From CAMDPA01 sp964574325 (GTDB lineage Bacteria; Pseudomonadota; Alphaproteobacteria; Rhizobiales; Hyphomicrobiaceae), in assembly GCA_964574325.1 (NCBI GenBank), contig CAZNMY010000018.1:1-64000 (forward strand): a stretch of 64,000 nt of DNA. Direction: 5' to 3'. The translations under genes and the position numbers were made by a program. The notes under the pieces are model-generated. The model saw nothing but the letters and a program-made list of their open reading frames with translations. It was not told where the DNA came from and did not search any database. Of the stretch, positions 1-9,012 are shown piece after piece. Position 1 is the first letter of the stretch. Each line of letters starts with the position of its first letter.

Positions 1-454
1 ATTCGCTGATTCCCAGCGGGAATGGCCCATGTCAAAGTGACTCAGTGCAAGTAGGCTGGGACAATTTCTGATCGGGGCAAAGCTGGCGGATTTCAAAAGG
101 GCTACGCCCATATGCGCTAACATAGAATTTTTTGCGTTCCCGGAAGCCGAGTGAAGCGAGGCTATCCGGGACCTTTACCCTTCTGAGAGGTGTAAAGCCC
201 CCGGCTCTTCACGTTCCAACCTCGCGGTTGGAACGCTCGTCCGGGGACGCAAGGAGAAGATTTTGCGTATCGTCCGGCTATGTTGGCGCGCAGGGCTACG
301 CCCTTTGGTGGGGTCGTAGGGCCCGGTGGCTCAGCCACCAAAAGGGAAATGCGCCCCTACATGCCGCAAGGCATTCGCACACGCTCCCTTGCGAAGCACG
401 ACCGCTGCCAGCAGACTGCGCGCCGACAACTGCGCTGACGGAGACGCGGCAAGT
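1..454. other. Non-coding hairpin-rich region
   Basis: I see no convincing gene here. The stretch is dense in perfect short inverted repeats. A 10-bp stem with a 4-base loop lies at 212-235 (left arm CGTTCCAACC). A second structure pairs 301-311 (CCCTTTGGTGG) with 335-346, and an alternative stem pairs 325-331 (GGTGGCT) with 333-339. The word GGGCTACGCCC, itself a small hairpin, occurs at 99-109 and again at 293-303. GTAGGG at 316-321 and CCCTAC at 355-360 enclose part of this. None is followed by a T tract, so these are not standard terminators. They may be remnants of a palindromic repeat element or a structured leader for the next gene. Confidence 0.5.
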
Positions 455-2779
455 ATGACATCTCGAGGCATCGGCGCATCGGTCCCGCGCAAGGAAGACG
501 CGCGATTTCTGCGCGGCAAGGGACAGTATGTGGCCGACTTCCACATGCCCGGCACGATGGAGATCGCGTTCGTCCGCTCGCCGGTCGCGCATGGAATTCT
601 GCGCGGCGTCGTCATCCCCGAGCACCGCCGCGCCCAGGTCTTCATCGCCGCCGATCTCGCGAATGTGAAGCCGATCGTCTCCGCCCCGCCGCTTCCGAAT
701 TTCAAGCGTTCGTCCGAACCGATTCTCGCCACTGGAAAAGTCCGCTTCGCAGGCGAAATCGTCGCCGCTTGCCTTGGCTCCACACGCGCTGAAGCCGAGG
801 ACATCGCGGCCGAGATCTCGCTCGACATCGACGAACTGCCAGCCCTCACCGACATGCTCGCAGCCGCACGTCCCGACGCCCCGCGCCTGCACGACGAGTG
901 GGCCGACAACATCTACATCGAGTACACGGACAACCGCGGCTTCGACACCGAGCCCGAAGCGCCGATCCGCGTCACGCGCGACATCCGCACCGCACGCCAC
1001 TGCATGGTTCCGATCGAAGGCCGCGGCGCGCTCGCCTATCGAGACAATCGCCTCGGCTATCTCACGCTCGTCACGTCGAGCCAGTTTCCCCACTGCGTAC
1101 AAACGGGCCTTGCCGAGTGTCTCGGTCTCGACGACGGCGAGATCCGCGTGATCGCGCCCGATGTCGGCGGCGGCTTCGGCTACAAGGGTGTGCTCACGCG
1201 TGAGGAAGTCGTGGTCGCCTGGCTCGCCCGGCACCTCGACCATCCCGTGCGCTGGATCGAGGACAGCCGCGAGCACCTGACAGCCAACGCCAACTGCCGC
1301 GAGCATCACTATTCGATCACCGCATGGGCATCGCGCGACGGCAGGTTGCAGGCGATCGACTGTGTTGCGCACGTCGATGCCGGCGCATACTCCGTCTTCC
1401 CGACCGCCGCCTCTCTCGAAGCAGCCCAGATCGCCAACCTCTTGCCGGGCCCATACGACTTCCCCGCCTACCGCGTTCGCTCCCGCGCCGTCGCCACCAG
1501 CAAGTGCGGTATCCTGCCCTATCGCGGGGTCGCCAGAACCGGCGTGTGCCTCGCGATCGAAGTGGTGATGGACGAGATCGCAAGACAAACGGGGCTCGAC
1601 ACGCACGAGGTGCGCCTGCGCAATTTAGCAACCGCCGAGCGCATGCCGTTTCGCAACGTCGTCGGCAAAGTGTTCGACTCGGGCGACCATCCCGAGTGCG
1701 TTCGCCGCGCCGTCGAAGCGATCGGCTGGGAGAAGGTGCGCGAGCGGCAAGCGACGCCGGAGTCCGACGGCCGCCGCATCGGCCTTGGCCTGTCGTTCTT
1801 CGTCGAGCAGGGCGCGCATGGAACGACCGTGCTCGCTGGCTGGGGCCGCCCGATCGTACCGGGCTACGAGCAGGCCAGAATGCGTATGACCGTCGACGGC
1901 GGCATCGAGGTGCACGTCGGCACGCACAGTCACGGACAGGGGCACGAGACGACCTACGCGCAGATCATCGACGAGGTGCTCGGCGTCGGCATCGACCGCA
2001 TCAAGGTGATGCAGGGCGACACGCTGACCGCGCCCTATTCGACCGGCACCTGGGGCTCGCGCTCGATCGTGATGGGCGGCGGCGCCGTCGCCCGCGCGGC
2101 AGCAGCGATCGCAACGCGAGCCACGCGCATCGGCGCGCATCTCCTCCAGGCCGACCCGGCCGCCGCCCGCATCGAGCACGGCCGCGTGGTTGCGGGCAGT
2201 GGCAGCATCTCCCTGAAAGATGTCGCCCGCGCCTGGTATCTACAGCCGCAGACGTTGCCGCCCGACATCGACACGTCCGGCCTCGAGGTGACCTCGGGCT
2301 ATCGCGCAGCAAGCGACGCGGGCACGTTCAGCTACGCGGCGCACGCCGCCGTCGTTGCCGTCGACATCGAAACCGGACGTATCGAAATTCTCGATTACGT
2401 CGTCGTCGAGGACGGCGGCACGATCATCAACCCGATGATCGTCGACGGCCAGATCCGCGGCGGCGTCGCGCAGGGCATCGGCACGGCGCTCTACGAGGAA
2501 ACCCCGTTCGACAATCGCGGCCAGCCGCTGGCAGGAACCCTCGGCGAGTATCTGCTACCCGGCTCGACCAGTGTCCCGCGCATGCGGATCGAACACATGG
2601 AAACCCCGTCGCCGCACACCGAGCACGGCGCGAAAGGCATCGGCGAAGGCGGCGCGGTCGGTCCTCCGGCAGCCATCGTCTCGGCCGTCAACGACGCGCT
2701 TTGCCCCCTCGGCGCCGAACTCCACGACCTGCCCGTGACGCCCCAGCGCGTCATCGCCGCGATCAAGGCCGCGCGTTGA
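455..2779 (+). CDS. Xanthine dehydrogenase family molybdopterin-binding (CoxL-like) large subunit
   Basis: This 774-residue protein is the molybdenum cofactor-binding subunit of an aldehyde/xanthine/CO dehydrogenase-type hydroxylase. It has the N-terminal aldehyde oxidase a/b hammerhead followed by the cofactor domains. Visible motifs are GGGFGYKG, SHGQGHETT, GTWGSRS and the C-terminal GIGEGGAVG that carries the catalytic glutamate. The loop that reads VAYRCSFR in true form I CO dehydrogenase reads PYRGVARTGVC here, so this is not a form I CoxL and its substrate is unknown. I chose the ATG at 455, with GGAG at 441-444, because upstream residues look non-homologous. The FAD (CoxM) and iron-sulphur (CoxS) partners are absent from the window, and the next gene is convergent. 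Confidence 0.9.
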   Translation: MTSRGIGASVPRKEDARFLRGKGQYVADFHMPGTMEIAFVRSPVAHGILRGVVIPEHRRAQVFIAADLANVKPIVSAPPLPNFKRSSEPILATGKVRFAGEIVAACLGSTRAEAEDIAAEISLDIDELPALTDMLAAARPDAPRLHDEWADNIYIEYTDNRGFDTEPEAPIRVTRDIRTARHCMVPIEGRGALAYRDNRLGYLTLVTSSQFPHCVQTGLAECLGLDDGEIRVIAPDVGGGFGYKGVLTREEVVVAWLARHLDHPVRWIEDSREHLTANANCREHHYSITAWASRDGRLQAIDCVAHVDAGAYSVFPTAASLEAAQIANLLPGPYDFPAYRVRSRAVATSKCGILPYRGVARTGVCLAIEVVMDEIARQTGLDTHEVRLRNLATAERMPFRNVVGKVFDSGDHPECVRRAVEAIGWEKVRERQATPESDGRRIGLGLSFFVEQGAHGTTVLAGWGRPIVPGYEQARMRMTVDGGIEVHVGTHSHGQGHETTYAQIIDEVLGVGIDRIKVMQGDTLTAPYSTGTWGSRSIVMGGGAVARAAAAIATRATRIGAHLLQADPAAARIEHGRVVAGSGSISLKDVARAWYLQPQTLPPDIDTSGLEVTSGYRAASDAGTFSYAAHAAVVAVDIETGRIEILDYVVVEDGGTIINPMIVDGQIRGGVAQGIGTALYEETPFDNRGQPLAGTLGEYLLPGSTSVPRMRIEHMETPSPHTEHGAKGIGEGGAVGPPAAIVSAVNDALCPLGAELHDLPVTPQRVIAAIKAAR

Positions 2780-2785
2780 CGAATT

Positions 2786-4075
2786 TCACCCATACACCGG
2801 ATCGAAAATTGCCGGGAAATGCTCCGGCTTGACCATCCGCTTGCCAGCCGCGATGCCGATGGCGTCAAGTCGGTCGAGGTTTGCCTTTGCCGCGTTATCG
2901 AGCCCCCGCGTGTTTTCGATCACTTTCGCGGTCAGTCCCTTCATCTCGAGCGGGGCCAATCCCGTTTCGTCCAGCGTTACGTTGACGCGCTGAAAATGCA
3001 GCAGCGGATCGCGCACAACCCGCAATCCTCGCATTTGCTCCAGATTGCCGTCGATGCTCTGTGGATCGACTGGTTCGCTTAGTGCCTGCAACCACGTGAT
3101 GCTGGACTTCATACAGTCGTCAATCATGCTGAGCAGCGCGATCTTCGCCTGCTCCCAGTTCTTCTTGACCCGGTAATCCTCAGCTGACATGCGCGAACGC
3201 CAGCTGCCGGTCCCGACCGAATAGAGCAACAACTGATCCTTACCGGTTTCCCAGTCGAAACCATAAGGCGAGTACTTCACCACATTGCCGTGCTCGTCGA
3301 AGTGCTTCAGTGTCGCGATTTGAAATAGTTCCAATGCCGGACAGTTGAACGGGCTCGCGCCGCCATCCAGAAATACGCCGGTAGTTTTAGGATCTATGCT
3401 CAGCTCCACCGCTTCCAGCAGGAACGGAGCAGATGCCGTCCCTCGGGCCAGAATCGACAGCGGATAGTCGCAGTTCGCATGAAACTTGTGCGTCGGATGA
3501 TCGAACTTGTGCTGCCAATGCTCTGTGTTATCCGCGTTCCAATATTTGGAGCGAGGACTGTTGGTCAGTGCCCACACACTACCGGTATCGATGCGCTTAC
3601 TGAACAGCGCGAGGCCCGTCAGCAAGAGGTCTGATCCCAACGTAGGCTCGACCATTCCTACACGCCCCACCTTCTTCAGGTGATGACGGATGATGTCGTC
3701 GACAGCATCCTTGAACTCTGAAGCATCGAACCCCGGCGCAAATAGATTGTACGGATTGAAGAACGTATCGAGAAGCTTTTTGTGCTTTTTGAACACTCTC
3801 GGACAAATCTCCAAGTAGGCTGACCGCACCTCAGCCACGGTCCAGCCCAACGCCAGCAGGCTAGCGATGATGCCACCGGTCGATGTGCCGCCGATCAAAT
3901 CGAAGTAGTGACAGAGCCTGAAATCATTGCGTTTCGCTTCTGGCACACGCCCGCGCAGAACATCTTCCACCTGCTCGAGAAAGCCGAGTGTGATCAAACC
4001 CCTTACGCCGCCACCATCGAGGGATAGAATTCGCTTCGGGCCATGCCCCCTGAGATGCTGGTCGAGCGTCCTCAT
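2786..4075 (-). CDS. Patatin-like phospholipase
   Basis: A patatin-family serine lipase of 429 residues, expected to release fatty acids from phospholipids with a Ser-Asp dyad. Near the N terminus is the oxyanion motif DGGGVRG, then the nucleophile elbow GTSTG, and later the catalytic DGG (in FLDGGASPF). All three patatin signatures are intact. I prefer the ATG at 4075, which places about 15 residues before the first strand; an in-frame TTG at 4168 would add 31 residues without recognisable similarity. The coding sequence looks clearly more AT-rich than its neighbours, hinting at horizontal acquisition. It is a single gene: no nucleotidyltransferase or other CBASS partner lies beside it. It ends 6 bases from the convergent CoxL-like gene. 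Confidence 0.88.
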   Translation of the reverse strand: MRTLDQHLRGHGPKRILSLDGGGVRGLITLGFLEQVEDVLRGRVPEAKRNDFRLCHYFDLIGGTSTGGIIASLLALGWTVAEVRSAYLEICPRVFKKHKKLLDTFFNPYNLFAPGFDASEFKDAVDDIIRHHLKKVGRVGMVEPTLGSDLLLTGLALFSKRIDTGSVWALTNSPRSKYWNADNTEHWQHKFDHPTHKFHANCDYPLSILARGTASAPFLLEAVELSIDPKTTGVFLDGGASPFNCPALELFQIATLKHFDEHGNVVKYSPYGFDWETGKDQLLLYSVGTGSWRSRMSAEDYRVKKNWEQAKIALLSMIDDCMKSSITWLQALSEPVDPQSIDGNLEQMRGLRVVRDPLLHFQRVNVTLDETGLAPLEMKGLTAKVIENTRGLDNAAKANLDRLDAIGIAAGKRMVKPEHFPAIFDPVYG

Positions 4076-4207
4076 GGTAAATCCATGCAAGAGTTGTCGG
4101 GAAAAGAATTCATCCGACAACGCTGCACGAATGCCTCGGCGATGACAAGAGACTGACGACATGCCCAAGCAAAGCGTTCGTCACATTGCATGTGCCAGTC
4201 GCCGGGC

Positions 4208-4603
4208 TCAATCAGTCAGACGAACCACCGGATTGCCTTCGGCGTCGATCAGCAGCAGGTTCCGCCCATCGACGCGATAGGACTTGGCGCGCTCGAGGCC
4301 CGACAGCACGGACTGCTCGGCCTCCGTCTTGCCCGCGCACGCCATCCGCGTCGTGTTCAGTCCGCCGATTTCGATCGTATCGGCGTTCTCGCGGAACGCG
4401 CCGAAGAAGGCGTTGCAATCCGCCTTGCCGCGCACGGTCGATTGGGTGAACCGCAGCGTGCCGCCGCCGACGACCTTGGCGCCGTGGATCTCCACGATGC
4501 GCCATTCGGTGCCGGCGAGCCGACCGCTGGCCTTGGGAGCATGTGCTGGCCACAGGATCGCGGCGACCGCCGCAGCCATGACGACATAACGCATTACTGA
4601 CAT
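4208..4603 (-). CDS. META domain-containing exported protein
   Basis: A 131-residue protein with an N-terminal signal-like segment (MRYVVMAAAVAAILWPAHA) followed by one META (HslJ-like) domain. The domain is recognisable by LAGTEWRIVEI, then GGGTLRFTQSTVRGKADCNAFFG and the closing strand carrying NLLLIDAEGNPVVRL. META proteins are exported or outer-membrane-associated proteins of poorly defined role; HslJ of E. coli is linked to novobiocin resistance. Two cysteines (KADCNAF and RMACAGK) are positioned as in other META domains and may form a disulphide. It stands alone between the patatin and hydrolase genes. Confidence 0.8.
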   Translation of the reverse strand: MSVMRYVVMAAAVAAILWPAHAPKASGRLAGTEWRIVEIHGAKVVGGGTLRFTQSTVRGKADCNAFFGAFRENADTIEIGGLNTTRMACAGKTEAEQSVLSGLERAKSYRVDGRNLLLIDAEGNPVVRLTD

Positions 4604-4722
4604 GACGCGCCTCGTGGGGGGATGAGGTACGACCGATTATGACGTCAATATGCTCACTTGAAGCTGTACGGCACATGAACCGCACCAAACGCCGGCTCCC
4701 CCGTTCCGTTGACCCTCGACGA

Positions 4723-5514
4723 TCAGCCGACGTTCCGCCGCACGAAATCGATGATCTTCGCGGCCGTCACTTCCGGCGCCTCGCGGAAGATCGAATGCCC
4801 GATCCCCGGCATCAGCGTCGCCTCGACGTGCGCGCCGCACAGCCGCTGCCCGATCCGCACCTGCTCGGGCGTCGCATACTCGTCGTTCTCGCCCTGCAGG
4901 ATCTGCAGCGGCACGCCGATCCGCGGCAGATACTCGGTGATGTCCCACTCACGCTTGAACGCGAGGTTCGTCCAGCACGCGTTCCAGCCGTAGAACGATA
5001 CGTCCACGTGTTTGTGATAGCGCCCGAGCTTCGGCCTGAGATCACCCTGCTCGTAGGCGACCTTCGCCGCGTTCGCTCCAGCCGCGGTCGCATCCTCGAC
5101 GATGAAATGCGGCGCGATCAGCGTGATCGAGCGCACCCGCGCATCCTTCGCCCCACCGCCGTAGATCGTAGCGATCGAAGCACCATCGGACGCGCCGATC
5201 AGCGCGCCGCGCTGAAAGCCGATCGTGTCGAGCACCTTCGGTAGAACGTCCTGCGCTTCCTCGTGCATGTACGCGAACGGCCACAGCAGCGGACGCGGGC
5301 TGGAGCCGCCATAGCCTCGCCGCGAAAAGACGAACACGCCATACCCGGTGCCGGCCTGCAAGCGCATCGGCAGATCCGCCCACAGATCGGCAGCGCCGAG
5401 GCCCTCGTGCAGCATGACGAGCGTCGGCGCATCGCCCGGCTGCGGTCCGAAGTGCCTGTACTCGAGCTGATCGCCGCAAACCTCGATAAACCCCGATGCA
5501 CCCAGTGCGGCCAT
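4723..5514 (-). CDS. Alpha/beta hydrolase
   Basis: A 263-residue alpha/beta-hydrolase fold enzyme. The HEGLGAADLW segment forms the oxyanion loop after strand 3. The nucleophile elbow is GASDG (serine in LIGASDGASIA), a candidate acid lies in GENDEYATP, and the catalytic histidine is in PGIGHSIFRE near the C terminus. The length and the absence of extra domains fit the small esterase/haloperoxidase-type group. No substrate can be inferred. The gene is monocistronic as far as the spacing shows, and its 5' side abuts the decayed region at 5580-6200. Confidence 0.87.
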   Translation of the reverse strand: MAALGASGFIEVCGDQLEYRHFGPQPGDAPTLVMLHEGLGAADLWADLPMRLQAGTGYGVFVFSRRGYGGSSPRPLLWPFAYMHEEAQDVLPKVLDTIGFQRGALIGASDGASIATIYGGGAKDARVRSITLIAPHFIVEDATAAGANAAKVAYEQGDLRPKLGRYHKHVDVSFYGWNACWTNLAFKREWDITEYLPRIGVPLQILQGENDEYATPEQVRIGQRLCGAHVEATLMPGIGHSIFREAPEVTAAKIIDFVRRNVG

Positions 5515-5579
5515 GCCCGTGACCTGATTTCGTTGAAAACGGATGGCCTTTTAGCACATCGTAGGCTCTGATGTCCCTT

Positions 5580-5610
5580 GGTGATCCTCTTACGGTGGGG
5601 GGGGATCACC
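5580..5610. repeat. Short inverted repeat around a G run
   Basis: GGTGATCC at 5580-5587 is mirrored by GGATCACC at 5603-5610, with a run of eight or nine G residues inside. It lies between the alpha/beta hydrolase start and the decayed transporter fragments. It may be a scar of rearrangement or a weak terminator; there is no T tract. Confidence 0.4.
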
Positions 5611-5613
5611 TGC

Positions 5614-5802
5614 ATGGCTGGCCAGTTGGCGACCGAGAAGGCGGCCGGCGCCGCTGATTTTTCCTCAACGCGGCATCCGAACTCGTCATCATCGCTGCTC
5701 TGCTGCTGTGGAAGCCCGCAGTCGGCGCGCCGAACCAATGGCGCGGGAGATGTTGATACCGAGCGAGTTCAGAGCTACGGCCGGCTTCAGATCATCGCGC
5801 GG
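5614..5802. pseudogene. Rearranged MFS transporter remnant with an inverted segment
   Basis: Two adjacent pieces look like consecutive parts of one major facilitator transporter (enterobactin-exporter-like MFS family) but lie on opposite strands. On the minus strand, 5734-5802 reads DDLKPAVALNSLGINISRAIG. On the plus strand, 5614-5724 reads GQLATEKAAGAA, then after a 2-base offset FFLNAASELVIIAALLLWKP, which is what normally follows AIG in such proteins. The strand switch sits on a perfect 12-bp palindrome, TCGGCGCGCCGA at 5722-5733. I infer an in-place inversion after most of the gene was deleted. No reading frame of useful length remains. The family match is from memory. Confidence 0.55.
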
Positions 5803-6197
5803 GAACGCCCAGCAGGAGCTGCCGAGCAGGCCCCAGAATGACTTGCAATCGGAGACCGGCACGCTGCTCGACCACGCTGCGGCATGCGCATGACCATGAA
5901 CACCTCAGCCATGATTGCAGCCGCAAGCGGCGACCGCATGGCGTCGCGAAGCGAGCGCACACCGTCCCACCTCAGCTCCATATTGTAGTTGAGGCCGCCC
6001 CGGATGATGTGCATGTGGCTGTCGATCAGGCCCGGAATGACGCGTCGGCCGGCAAGGTCGATCTGCCGCGTGGTCGCGCCGGCAAAGGGCAGCACGTCCT
6101 CGTTTCACCCAAGAGAGAATCCGCTCGCCGCTGACCGCGACGGCCTGAGCGTCGTGATGCGCCCGTTGAGCAGGATGATGTCGGCCGTCGCGGTCAT
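5803..6197 (-). pseudogene. Decayed YtcJ-like amidohydrolase (both ends kept, centre deleted)
   Basis: The 5' end at 6197 encodes MTATADIILLNGRITTL. The frame then shifts to read QAVAVSGERILS, and returns to the first frame for LPFAGATTRQIDLAGRRVIP and the metal-binding DSHMH, continuing to about RSLRDAMR. Immediately afterwards a different frame carries the typical C-terminal tail (GVHGHAHAAAW, then SFWGLLGSSCWAF). Full proteins of this amidohydrolase 3 family are roughly 600 residues, so about 450-500 central residues are missing and at least three frame disruptions are present. Its position behind the isochorismatase and pirin genes suggests it was once the third gene of that operon. Confidence 0.75.
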
Positions 6198-6204
6198 GGC
6201 ATCC

Positions 6205-6234
6205 TCCGATGCTGGAGATTCCGATGCTGGAGAT
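6205..6234. repeat. Perfect 15-bp tandem duplication
   Basis: The 15-base unit TCCGATGCTGGAGAT occurs twice head to tail (6205-6219 and 6220-6234), just upstream of the start of the decayed amidohydrolase. It looks like a recent replication-slippage event in relaxed sequence. Confidence 0.8.
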
Positions 6235-6271
6235 GAGGGCAGCCGCGAATGATGCCGCCGCCACACGAGCA

Positions 6272-6952
<681 letters not shown>

Positions 6953-7029
6953 GATGATCTCTCTTGGTTGAGGGTGATGCGGGGGAGGCGGAGTGATCGA
7001 TCTCCGCCTCGGCAAGTTGGTGCCGCTGG

Positions 7030-7734
7030 TCAAGGTCCCAGGTCGAACAGCAGCACCTCGGCTTCTGCGAGCCCTGCAATGCGAAGTTGCCCCGAGGTCG
7101 AGACGGCAACGCCGTCGCCCTCGCGAAGCGTCTCGCCGTTGAGGGTGATGGAGCCGCGGGCGACCTGAACCCAGCCGCCGCGACCCGGTGTGATGATGTG
7201 CTCGACGGCGTCGCCTTCGCCGAGCAGCGTCACATAGAGATCGACGTCCTGATGGATCGTGACTGAGCCATCTCGACCGTCGCGCGAGCCGATCAGCCTC
7301 AGGCGGCCGCGCTTCTCCGCGTCCGTGAACGCCTTCTGCTCGTAGCCGGGCGCGATCCCCTTCTTCTCCGGAATGATCCAGATTTGGAGGAAGTGGACCG
7401 GGTCGGTCTTGGAGGCATTGAACTCGGAGTGGCGTATTCCCGTGCCGGCCGACATGCGCTGCACGTCGCCGGGCCGGATCACCGAGCCCGTGCCGAGGCT
7501 GTCCTTGTGCTCCAGCGCTCCGTCCAGGACATAGGAGATGATCTCCATGTCGCTGTGCGGATGCGCGGGAAAGCCGCCGCCCGGCGCCACGCGGTCGTCG
7601 TTGATGACGCGCAGCGGGCCGAAGCCCGTGTGTTTCGGGTCATGGTAGTGCCCGAACGAGAAGCTGTGCTTGCTGTCGAGCCAGCCGAAGTTGGCCCGGC
7701 CGCGCTCCTCCGATTTCCGTACCGTCAGTGTCAT
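7030..7734 (-). CDS. Pirin family protein (bicupin)
   Basis: A 234-residue pirin with N-terminal and C-terminal cupin domains. The start MTLTVRKSEERGRANFGWLD is typical. The metal-binding histidines are seen in HPHSDMEIISYVLDG and in the ALEHKD and GIRHSEFN segments, as in YhaK and quercetinase-like pirins. The second cupin carries the conserved glycine-rich WVQVARGSITLNGE. It is the first gene of the operon read leftward toward the isochorismatase gene and the decayed amidohydrolase, and is divergent from the LysR gene, which probably controls it. Activity may be quercetin dioxygenase-like or regulatory; the sequence does not decide. Confidence 0.9.
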   Translation of the reverse strand: MTLTVRKSEERGRANFGWLDSKHSFSFGHYHDPKHTGFGPLRVINDDRVAPGGGFPAHPHSDMEIISYVLDGALEHKDSLGTGSVIRPGDVQRMSAGTGIRHSEFNASKTDPVHFLQIWIIPEKKGIAPGYEQKAFTDAEKRGRLRLIGSRDGRDGSVTIHQDVDLYVTLLGEGDAVEHIITPGRGGWVQVARGSITLNGETLREGDGVAVSTSGQLRIAGLAEAEVLLFDLGP

Positions 7735-7817
7735 GGCTTATCTCCTTTCCGGCGGCGATGACCGCCTGCTGTCGGGAGAGTTAGAACGCCTCTCATTCGG
7801 CGGCAATCCATGTATTT

Positions 7818-7848
7818 TTGTGCAAACTGCATCCAAATCCGCTACAAT
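7818..7848 (+). promoter_or_regulatory. Candidate sigma-70-type promoter for the LysR gene
   Basis: TACAAT at 7843-7848 is a good -10 box and TTGTGC at 7818-7823 a possible -35, with a 19-base spacer that is slightly long. The expected transcription start falls on or next to the ATG at 7855, so the mRNA would be leaderless or nearly so. This is consistent with the poor ribosome-binding site there. The 120-base gap is shared with the divergent pirin operon and should also hold the LysR binding site. Confidence 0.4.
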
Positions 7849-7854
7849 GGACTC

Positions 7855-8769
7855 ATGGACAAGCTCGAAGCCATGAATGCGTTCGTGAAGGTCGTCGCGC
7901 TCGGCAGCTACGCCGAGGCGGGGCGCGCCTTGGGTCTTACCCGTTCCGCCGTCAGCAAGGCGGTGATGGAGCTGGAGCAATTGCTCGGGGCGCGCCTGCT
8001 CGACCGCACCACGCGCCGCGTCAGCGCGACCGAGGCCGGACTCGCCTATTACGAGAGCAGCGTCGACGTCCTGGCGCGCGTCGAGGAGACCGAGATGCAG
8101 GTCTCACGCCTGCACGACGAGCCGAAAGGCGTCCTCAAACTCAACGCGCCGGTCTCGTTCGGCGTTCTCCACCTGGGGCCGCTGATCGGCCAGTTCATGG
8201 CCCAATATCCTGACCTCAAGATCGAGCTGACGCTGAACGACCGTTTCATCGATCCGATCGAGGAGGGCGTCGATGTAACGATCCGTATCGGCATCCTCGC
8301 GGACTCGAGCCTGATCGCGCGCAGGCTTGCACCGGGCCGCCGCGTACTGGTGGCAGCGCCCGGGTACGTGAAGGAACGAGGCGTGCCACAGACGCCGGAT
8401 GATCTCGTACAGCATCGATGCCTGAACTACGGACACACGACGACTCTGCAGCGCTGGCAACTCACCCAAGACGGACAGACGATCGGCGTCGCCATCAATT
8501 CCGTCATGTGCTCGAACAACGGCGACGTGCTCCGCGCCGCCGCGCTCGCCGCGCAGGGCATCGCCATGTTGCCGACCTTCCTGGTCGGCGCGGACATCAG
8601 GGCCGGTCGGCTGATGGTCGTGCTGCCGGAATACCCGCCGACCGAACTCGGTGTGTTCGCGCTCTATGCGCCGAACCGCTACCTCGCGGCCAAGACCCGC
8701 CTGCTGATCGATTTCCTGGCCGCCCGGTTCGGTGAGCGGCCCGCCTGGGACAAGATGAAGTCCGGATAG
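7855..8769 (+). CDS. LysR family transcriptional regulator
   Basis: A 304-residue LysR regulator. Residues 1-60 form the winged helix-turn-helix, with MDKLEAMNAFVKVV and the recognition region RALGLTRSAVSKAVMELEQLLG. Residues from about 90 onward are the periplasmic-binding-protein-like effector domain. I chose the ATG at 7855 because LysR proteins of this group start with MDKLEAM; the ATG at 7810 would add 15 unrelated residues. It is divergent from the pirin/isochorismatase operon, the usual arrangement for a regulator of its neighbour. The effector is unknown. Confidence 0.92.
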   Translation: MDKLEAMNAFVKVVALGSYAEAGRALGLTRSAVSKAVMELEQLLGARLLDRTTRRVSATEAGLAYYESSVDVLARVEETEMQVSRLHDEPKGVLKLNAPVSFGVLHLGPLIGQFMAQYPDLKIELTLNDRFIDPIEEGVDVTIRIGILADSSLIARRLAPGRRVLVAAPGYVKERGVPQTPDDLVQHRCLNYGHTTTLQRWQLTQDGQTIGVAINSVMCSNNGDVLRAAALAAQGIAMLPTFLVGADIRAGRLMVVLPEYPPTELGVFALYAPNRYLAAKTRLLIDFLAARFGERPAWDKMKSG

Positions 8770-9012
8770 ACGCTCTCACTACCGGTGTCGTTTGGGTCAG
8801 TCAGTCCACTTGGCAATCGCACCCGGGACGGGAGCGATCCTCGATAACCGTTACGTCAATGGATTGAGCGCCTAGAATCCGGCGAACGCGGTGCCTCACA
8901 TACCGGACGTGGTCGACTGCGCTCGCGGTGCCGCCGGCCGCACGTCGCCGAACTTCCGCTTATGGGATCGTCCGTCGTTGCCCGCTGGTAGTCAGCTCAG
9001 CTTTCGGCATCG
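8770..9012. other. Intergenic, nothing recognised
   Basis: A 243-base gap between the convergent ends of the LysR and sulfatase genes. I see no gene and no clear terminator with a T tract. Confidence 0.4.

Noticed and set aside
455..2779. Form I carbon monoxide dehydrogenase CoxL
   Set aside because: The diagnostic AYRCSFR loop is absent (PYRGVARTG instead), and coxS and coxM are not adjacent.
1324..2832. A 502-codon plus-strand frame overlapping the molybdenum hydroxylase gene
   Set aside because: It is Arg-rich shadow coding in the +1 frame of a clear gene, with no recognisable domain.
2786..4603. CBASS-type defence locus suggested by the patatin lipase
   Set aside because: No CD-NTase, HORMA or E1/E2 gene is adjacent; the neighbours are a convergent CoxL-like gene and a META-domain protein.
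5578..5841. A small plus-strand gene at 5578-5841
   Set aside because: The only sensible similarity in this stretch is to broken transporter fragments in other frames, so it is remnant sequence rather than a gene.
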